Origin: Candidatus Moraniibacteriota bacterium
GTDB lineage: Bacteria > Patescibacteriota > Minisyncoccia > Moranbacterales > UBA1568
Length of the DNA stretch: 9,028 nt
NCBI GenBank assembly: GCA_023261685.1
Contig: JAHFOM010000032.1
Location: 1-9,028, forward strand
Direction: 5' to 3'
Both the position numbers and the translations under genes were made by a program. The notes beneath the pieces are model-generated. The model saw only the letters and a program-made list of their open reading frames with translations. It had not been told where the DNA came from and made no database searches. This document shows, piece after piece, positions 5,491 through 9,028 of this stretch; position 1 is the stretch's first letter; the number at the start of each line of letters is the position of its first letter.

Positions 5491-6327
5491 ATGAAAAAAA
5501 TAATCACAACGGACAATCTTGCTATCTTCAAAGGAAAGGGAATTCGTAAAACAATCCACAAAAATGAATGGTGGTTTTCGGTTTTAGATATTATCGGCGT
5601 ACTGACGGATAGTCCGCAACCAAAAACATATTGGGCGAAAATGAAAGACAGGGATAAAGAAATATCTCAACCGTTCCCATTTTGGGAACAGTTGAAATTA
5701 CTCACCGATGACGGAAAGATGCGCGCAACCGATTGTGCCAACACGGAAGGTATTTTTCGTCTTATCCAGTCCATCCCATCCCCGAAGGCCGAACCATTTA
5801 AGCGCTGGCTGGCCAAAGTCGGCTATGAGCGCGTACAGGAGATAGAAGATCCGGAACTTGCTACCAAGAGAACCCGCATACTTTATAAACTCAAGGGGTA
5901 TTCCGAAAACTGGATAGAAAAACGGATGCGTGGTATCGCTATTCGTGAAGAATTGACGGATGAATGGAAAAAACGGGGTGTCAAAGAACAAAAAGAATAT
6001 GAAATTTTGACGGCTGAAATCTCCAAAGCGACTTTCGGCGTGACGCCGATCGAGTATAAAAAGCTCAAAGGCCTGAAACGGGAGAATCTGCGCGACCATA
6101 TGGATGACTTGGAATTGATTTTCAATATGCTTGGCGAGCGGGTGACAACTGAAATCTCTCAACAAGAGAAACCGGATACATTTGTAAAAAATAAAAAGGT
6201 AGCGGAGAGAGGTGGAAGCGTGGCGGGGAATGCCCGAAAACAGACAGAAAAAGAAATCGGTCGGAGCGTGGTTACCAAAGAAAACTTTCTGAGTAAGCCG
6301 AAGGATAAAAAACGATTAGGGAAGTGA
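5491..6327 (+). CDS. BRO-N domain protein, DinD-like
   Basis: This is a 278-residue protein, close to the 274 of E. coli DinD. Residues about 10-115 are a BRO-N/antirepressor-type DNA-binding domain: AIFKGKGIRKTIHKNEWWFS, VLDIIGVLTDSPQPKTYWAK, the loop MRATDCANTEGIFRLIQSIP and the FKRWLAKVGYERVQE ending typical of the family. The second half matches the DinD-type C-terminal region, with LKGYSENWIEKRMRGIAIRE, ATFGVTPIEYKKLKGL and LRDHMDDLELIFNMLGE. The tail is basic, including GGSVAGNARK. E. coli DinD is SOS-induced and has been reported to act on RecA filaments. Whether this protein does so is unknown, and BRO-N proteins in phages and related elements often act as antirepressors. It has its own promoter (5429-5458) and no close downstream partner. 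The start at 5491 agrees with that promoter. The ribosome site is weak. Confidence 0.87.
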   Translation: MKKIITTDNLAIFKGKGIRKTIHKNEWWFSVLDIIGVLTDSPQPKTYWAKMKDRDKEISQPFPFWEQLKLLTDDGKMRATDCANTEGIFRLIQSIPSPKAEPFKRWLAKVGYERVQEIEDPELATKRTRILYKLKGYSENWIEKRMRGIAIREELTDEWKKRGVKEQKEYEILTAEISKATFGVTPIEYKKLKGLKRENLRDHMDDLELIFNMLGERVTTEISQQEKPDTFVKNKKVAERGGSVAGNARKQTEKEIGRSVVTKENFLSKPKDKKRLGK

Positions 6328-6338
6328 TGTGTTGTGGA

Positions 6339-6379
6339 TCAGCAGAGTTCCCCGAACCCGAATCCCGGATGTATAATTG
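6339..6379 (+). promoter_or_regulatory. Promoter-like dispersed repeat, copy 3
   Basis: This copy matches copy 1 at 32 of 41 positions without gaps. It has TTCCCC (6348-6353), an 18-base spacer and a perfect -10 TATAAT (6372-6377). It starts 12 bases after the dinD-like stop and would begin a transcript near 6384, leaving a leader of about 200 bases before the DUF6629-type gene. The best -10 of the three copies is here. Confidence 0.6.
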
Positions 6380-6580
6380 ACATATTAGAGTAGAAAAAGG
6401 TTCTCTCCGCAGGCACCTGCCCGCCTAGACGTCGAGGCTGGTGGAATTATGATAGAGTTTGAAAAGAGAGGTTTTGATCAAAAAATAAGAGCGAATGTGA
6501 TAGTATTGAGAGGTCAATAATCATTACGTATGAATGCAGGTGTGGCCCGCATACGCTCAGTCATATTTGAAAAGATGCCT
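6380..6580 (+). other. Long leader region upstream of the membrane protein gene
   Basis: A GC-rich patch (6406-6446) stands out from AT-rich flanks. It contains the small inverted repeat GCAG-GCAC-CTGC (6409-6420) and a near-palindrome GCCTAGACGTCGAGGC (6423-6438). A 23-codon reading frame runs from ATG 6449 to TAA 6520 (MIEFEKRGFDQKI...), preceded by GGTGGA, but nothing else supports it as a gene. No riboswitch or terminator is recognised. Confidence 0.35.
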
Positions 6581-7246
6581 ATGTGTTTTTCAGCTACAGC
6601 CAGTCTCGTCGCCGGTGGGGCTCTCGGTGTGACAGGAGGCTTGACGATGATGCAGACCAAGACAAAATCAGAACTTCCTTTTGCCAGTATTCCGCTTCTG
6701 TTCGGGATCCAGCAAGCAATCGAAGGGGTGGTGTGGCTTTCTTTTGGCGCCCCGTTGCTCCATACTATCGCCACGTATGCGTATATGATGTTCTCTCACG
6801 TGCTGTGGCCGATCTTCATTCCTGTTTCTATCATACTGCTGGAAACGGATCGGTTTCGAAAGAAGATTCTGTGGATGTTTTCATTGGTAGGTTTGGCGGT
6901 AGGAGCGTATCTCGCGTATTACATCATCACCGATGTGGTCACCGTGCAGGTCGTTCATCAGAGTCTCCGCTACTACTCCATAAATGCTTACCCGATCCCC
7001 ATCATAATGTTCTATCTCATGGCTACCTGCGGGAGTTGTTTCTTCTCAAGTCATAGGATCATCAATTTGTTCGGCCTCGTTCTTTCTCTTTCTTTCATCA
7101 TCGCGGTATGGTTTTTCTTCGAGACGTTTTTCTCAGTCTGGTGTTTCTTAGCAGCGATTCTGAGCGTGTTGGTGTACTGGTATTTCAAGAGGGAAGAGAG
7201 AAACAAGAAGAAAAGGGGCCTATCCTTTGCTAAAGCTACGGAATAG
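6581..7246 (+). CDS. Seven-helix membrane protein, DUF6629-type
   Basis: A 221-residue integral membrane protein of unknown function starts with the family's MCFSATASLVAGG. That is why ATG 6581 is preferred over in-frame ATGs at 6530 and 6575. Hydrophobic segments lie at about 5-21, 35-55, 62-87, 96-116, 139-156, 163-180 and 184-202, giving seven predicted helices. Polar residues sit within or beside the membrane at Gln44-Gln45, Glu48 (GIQQAIEG), His73 (FSHVLWP) and Glu181, and could form a functional site. The C-terminus becomes strongly basic (KREERNKKKR), consistent with a cytoplasmic tail, and ends in GLSFAKATE. Those last codons look repeat-derived rather than native. No catalytic motif is recognised. 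The gene stands alone, with a distant promoter-like repeat at 6339-6379 and a 103-base gap to the next gene. Confidence 0.8.
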   Translation: MCFSATASLVAGGALGVTGGLTMMQTKTKSELPFASIPLLFGIQQAIEGVVWLSFGAPLLHTIATYAYMMFSHVLWPIFIPVSIILLETDRFRKKILWMFSLVGLAVGAYLAYYIITDVVTVQVVHQSLRYYSINAYPIPIIMFYLMATCGSCFFSSHRIINLFGLVLSLSFIIAVWFFFETFFSVWCFLAAILSVLVYWYFKREERNKKKRGLSFAKATE

Positions 7247-7282
7247 CAATGCAGGGACCTTTTTGATACAAATTTCCCTAGC

Positions 7283-7304
7283 CCTTTAGGTTTTCTGCTA
7301 AAGG
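7283..7304 (+). other. Hairpin after the membrane protein gene
   Basis: CCTTTAG (7283-7289) pairs with CTAAAGG (7298-7304) around an eight-base loop, 37 bases past the stop. A T-run comes only at about 7318-7325, too far for a clean intrinsic terminator. The arms resemble CTTTGCTAAAG (7224-7234) at the end of the preceding gene, so this may be part of a small repeat. Confidence 0.35.
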
Positions 7305-7349
7305 CAGTGGAGAGATTTATTTTTTCTGAGAGGGGAGTAAAATGAAATT

Positions 7350-7595
7350 ATGTACTATCTCTATATCCTCAAATGTGCTGATGGGACGCTGTACACGGGG
7401 ATCACAACGGACCTCGCGCGGAGAGTAGAGGAACATAATTCCGGAACGCTGGGGGCGAAATATACTCGGGGGCGCCGGCCTGTGGAATTGATGTATTCCA
7501 AGAAATTCCATACCCGTTCCACCGCCTCGCAGGCCGAAGCCCAGATCAAGAAACTTTCCCGGAGTGAAAAAATAGATCTGGTGAAAAGTAAATGA
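7350..7595 (+). CDS. GIY-YIG nuclease superfamily protein, UPF0213/YhbQ-like
   Basis: This 81-residue protein is a minimal GIY-YIG domain of usual UPF0213 length. Visible elements are the first strand YYLYILKC with Tyr3 and Tyr5 (the GIY position), DGTLYTGIT with Tyr15 and Gly17 (the YIG position, here YTG), the helix DLARRVEEHN with the conserved Arg24/Arg25, the YTRGRRPVELMY strand and Glu63 in the helix SQAEAQIKKLSR, which corresponds to the metal-binding acid. GIY-YIG enzymes cut DNA through a metal-dependent single-strand mechanism. The cellular role of this small stand-alone subfamily is not settled; YhbQ-type proteins have been linked to DNA repair or turnover. ATG 7350 gives the family N-terminus. 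AGGGGAG (7331-7337) is a possible ribosome site, but its 12-base spacing is long. Upstream ATG 7342 is in another frame. Confidence 0.92.
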   Translation: MYYLYILKCADGTLYTGITTDLARRVEEHNSGTLGAKYTRGRRPVELMYSKKFHTRSTASQAEAQIKKLSRSEKIDLVKSK

Positions 7596-7604
7596 TTTTC
7601 TTCG

Positions 7605-7655
7605 AAAAGAACAGTAGATACTTTTTTGACAGTTACGTAATGAGTTACGTAACTG
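7605..7655. repeat. REP-like element with 26-base hairpin, copy 2
   Basis: This copy aligns with 4641-4690: AAAAGAACAGTAGATAC, a T-run, then the dyad 7630-7655 with arms CAGTTACGTAA and TTACGTAACTG around TGAG. The two dyads match at 19 of 26 positions. Where the arms differ (A-T to G-C at pair 8-19, G.U to A-T at pair 9-18) pairing is kept. TTGACA (7626-7631) overlaps its left edge and could act as a -35, but no good -10 lies at the right distance. Confidence 0.65.
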
Positions 7656-7807
7656 TTTCTGTTGCCTTGGTGGACCCGATCAAGGTGGACCTCGGAGGGT
7701 GTATACTGGATGGATGAAGAGAAGTATGATTATCGCGCCGTGTTTTTTCGTCTGCACCCGATCGGAATGATGATGGAAAGGCAGAGGGTAAGCACGCCGC
7801 TCCCGCT
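7656..7807. other. Intergenic region between the repeat and the ftsK promoter
   Basis: The region contains a direct repeat GGTGGACC (7669-7676 and 7684-7691). It also has a hairpin with arms CCTTGGT (7665-7671) and ATCAAGG (7679-7685), and a -10-like TATACT (7702-7707) without a clear -35. A 33-codon reading frame from ATG 7710 (MDEEKYDYRAVFFR...) to TGA 7811 has no recognisable family or ribosome site and is not called as a gene. Confidence 0.35.
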
Positions 7808-7837
7808 TTGAATGATGATGGCTTGGTGTGATATACT
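7808..7837 (+). promoter_or_regulatory. Predicted ftsK promoter
   Basis: TTGAAT (7808-7813), an 18-base spacer and the extended -10 TGA-TATACT (-10 at 7832-7837) predict a start near 7844, about 32 bases before the ftsK ATG. No clear Shine-Dalgarno site lies in this leader. Confidence 0.6.
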
Positions 7838-7875
7838 GCTGGGTATTGGAACAAAAATTAACGGGCTGATTTTTT

Positions 7876-9028
7876 ATGGGACGGAAGAAAAAAGCAGAGG
7901 AGAAAGAGAAAGATGATGGATTCAAGTTCGAAGATATTTTACACAGCGATGCCAAGCGGAGTATCGCGGCGGTTTTTTTGTTCGCGCTTGCGCTGCTTTT
8001 TCTCTTGGCGTATTTTGATACCGCTGGGGTGCTGGGCGAGTGGCTGAATACGGGACTGGGGATGCTCCTCGGCTGGGGCAAATGGCTTTTTCCATTGCTC
8101 TTGATTATTGCCGGACTGATGTTTTTGAAACGACGGACGACAACGCTGGCAGACGCAGTCAAATTTATCGGATTGATCGTGGGATTTTTTGCCGTGTTGG
8201 GGCTTTTGCATCTGTATAGCGGCGAGACCGACAAGGAGCTTCTGAAAGTCGCGCGTAACGGCGCGGGCGGCGGCTTCATCGGTTTCGGTTTTGCATATGT
8301 CCTCGGGAATTTCACGGGCAAAGCGGCCGGGACGATTATTCTGATAGCGCTGTTTTCAGCAGGAATAATTGCGGCGTTCAATATGTCGCTCATCCGTTTT
8401 TTCGAAAGTGTTTGGGAGCGGCTGCAACGCAAACCGCAAGCGACAGACGAAGAAGGGGGCGTGAGTACGGAACCGCCGGCACCGCTGAGTGTGGAAGAAA
8501 AAAGTGCGCCGGCACTTCCTGAAGAGCCGTTGCCGCCGCAAGTTGTCGACAATTTAGCGGCGCACAATATTCGCAATCTCGCTTTTCCGGAAGATGGCGA
8601 AGTTTCGGAAAATAGCGCGGGACCAAGCGATGAAGATGATACCGTGTTGGTTCCGGCATTCATCCGTCCGCGCAAGCTGAGGAGAAATTCCGTGCACTGG
8701 GAATTGCCGTCGGCTGATCTTCTGGAATCGACTGTCGGTCAGGCGCTGGGCGGGGATGTGGAACAAAACAAACATATCATCCAGAGTACGCTCAAATATT
8801 TCGGTATCAGCGTGGAGCCGGGAGAAGTCCGGGTTGGTCCGACGGTGACGCAGTATACCTTTCGTCCCGCTTTTGGCGTCAAGCTTTCGCGCATCACGAC
8901 GCTCTCTGATGATCTAGCGCTGGCATTGTCCGCGCAGTCCATCCGTATCGAAGCTCCCATACCGGGTCAGGCGCTCATCGGTATCGAAGTACCGAATAAA
9001 TCCGTAGCGACCGTCCGTCTCAAAGCGA
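7876..9028 (+). CDS. ftsK: DNA translocase FtsK (3'-truncated by window edge)
   Basis: The first 384 residues of FtsK, the septum-anchored ATPase that pumps chromosomal DNA during division, are present and the frame is still open at the window end. A basic, charged N-terminus (MGRKKKAEEKEKDD) precedes hydrophobic segments at about 29-47, 68-84, 95-113 and 132-169. The last is long and may cross twice, compared with the four helices of known FtsK membrane domains. A short proline- and acid-rich linker (about 185-260) follows; it is far shorter than in E. coli. The alpha domain then begins: LLESTVGQALGGDVEQNKHI, STLKYFGISV, GPTVTQYTFRPAFGVKLSRI and PIPGQALIGIEVPNK. The Walker A motor domain and any gamma domain lie beyond the window. 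ATG 7876 is supported by the promoter at 7808-7837. Resemblance to other FtsK/SpoIIIE proteins is clear. Confidence 0.96.
   Translation, partial: MGRKKKAEEKEKDDGFKFEDILHSDAKRSIAAVFLFALALLFLLAYFDTAGVLGEWLNTGLGMLLGWGKWLFPLLLIIAGLMFLKRRTTTLADAVKFIGLIVGFFAVLGLLHLYSGETDKELLKVARNGAGGGFIGFGFAYVLGNFTGKAAGTIILIALFSAGIIAAFNMSLIRFFESVWERLQRKPQATDEEGGVSTEPPAPLSVEEKSAPALPEEPLPPQVVDNLAAHNIRNLAFPEDGEVSENSAGPSDEDDTVLVPAFIRPRKLRRNSVHWELPSADLLESTVGQALGGDVEQNKHIIQSTLKYFGISVEPGEVRVGPTVTQYTFRPAFGVKLSRITTLSDDLALALSAQSIRIEAPIPGQALIGIEVPNKSVATVRLKA

Noticed and set aside
6449..6520. 23-codon frame MIEFEKRGFDQKI... in the leader of the membrane protein gene
   Set aside because: It is too short to judge. A possible GGTGGA site is only 3 bases away and no homology is recognised.
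7669..7691. GGTGGACC motifs resembling part of a T-box antiterminator
   Set aside because: The full T-box core, stem I and a terminator are missing, and the downstream gene is ftsK rather than an amino-acid gene.
7710..7811. 33-codon frame MDEEKYDYRAVFFR... upstream of ftsK
   Set aside because: It has no ribosome site or family, and its end overlaps the -35 of the better ftsK promoter. Chance is the simplest explanation.
7680..8675. Long open frame on the minus strand opposite ftsK
   Set aside because: It lies antisense to a clear FtsK sequence, has low-complexity Ser/Pro/Ala-rich content and shows no recognisable domain.

Overview
The window looks like a bacterial chromosome segment with every recognisable gene on the + strand. 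It uses the standard code, since TGA acts as a stop in several genes. Gene content and protein style suggest an uncultured bacterium of the Patescibacteria/CPR type: a compact rpoC without the long trigger-loop insertion of E. coli, a short AbrB-like gene next to a radC start, many single short genes and few strong Shine-Dalgarno sites. This lineage call is an inference from general resemblance. No rRNA, tRNA or CRISPR array was seen.

Layout. 1-1947 is the 3' part of rpoC, closed by a strong intrinsic terminator at 1972-2004. A promoter with a palindrome at its predicted start site leads into a small AbrB/SpoVT-type protein (2077-2250) and then a radC that is cut off after 47 codons (2255-2398). 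Exactly where radC breaks, base composition falls sharply and a new two-gene unit begins. It holds a 657-residue protein with an apparent PD-(D/E)xK nuclease domain fused to a DUF2075/Schlafen-group-3-type helicase (2395-4368), followed 9 bases later by a 76-residue acidic protein of unknown family (4378-4608). This unit looks horizontally acquired and is a reasonable candidate for a defence module.

From 4610 to 7600 come four single genes with their own upstream signals: a 178-residue protein with an FtsK-gamma-like winged helix (4752-5288), a BRO-N/DinD-like protein (5491-6327), a seven-helix membrane protein of the DUF6629 type (6581-7246) and a UPF0213/GIY-YIG nuclease-like protein (7350-7595). 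The window ends inside ftsK (7876 onward), with the membrane part and the start of the alpha domain visible.

The most unusual non-coding structure is two families of dispersed intergenic repeats. One is a 26-base dyad built on TTACGTAA half-sites, with two full copies (4665-4690 and 7630-7655) that differ by compensatory changes and shorter copies at 2040, 5278 and 5338. The other is a 41-53 base element (4684-4736, 5345-5397, 6339-6379) that carries a -10-like box at a fixed distance from a conserved TTCCC. It appears to be a mobile or copied promoter cassette.
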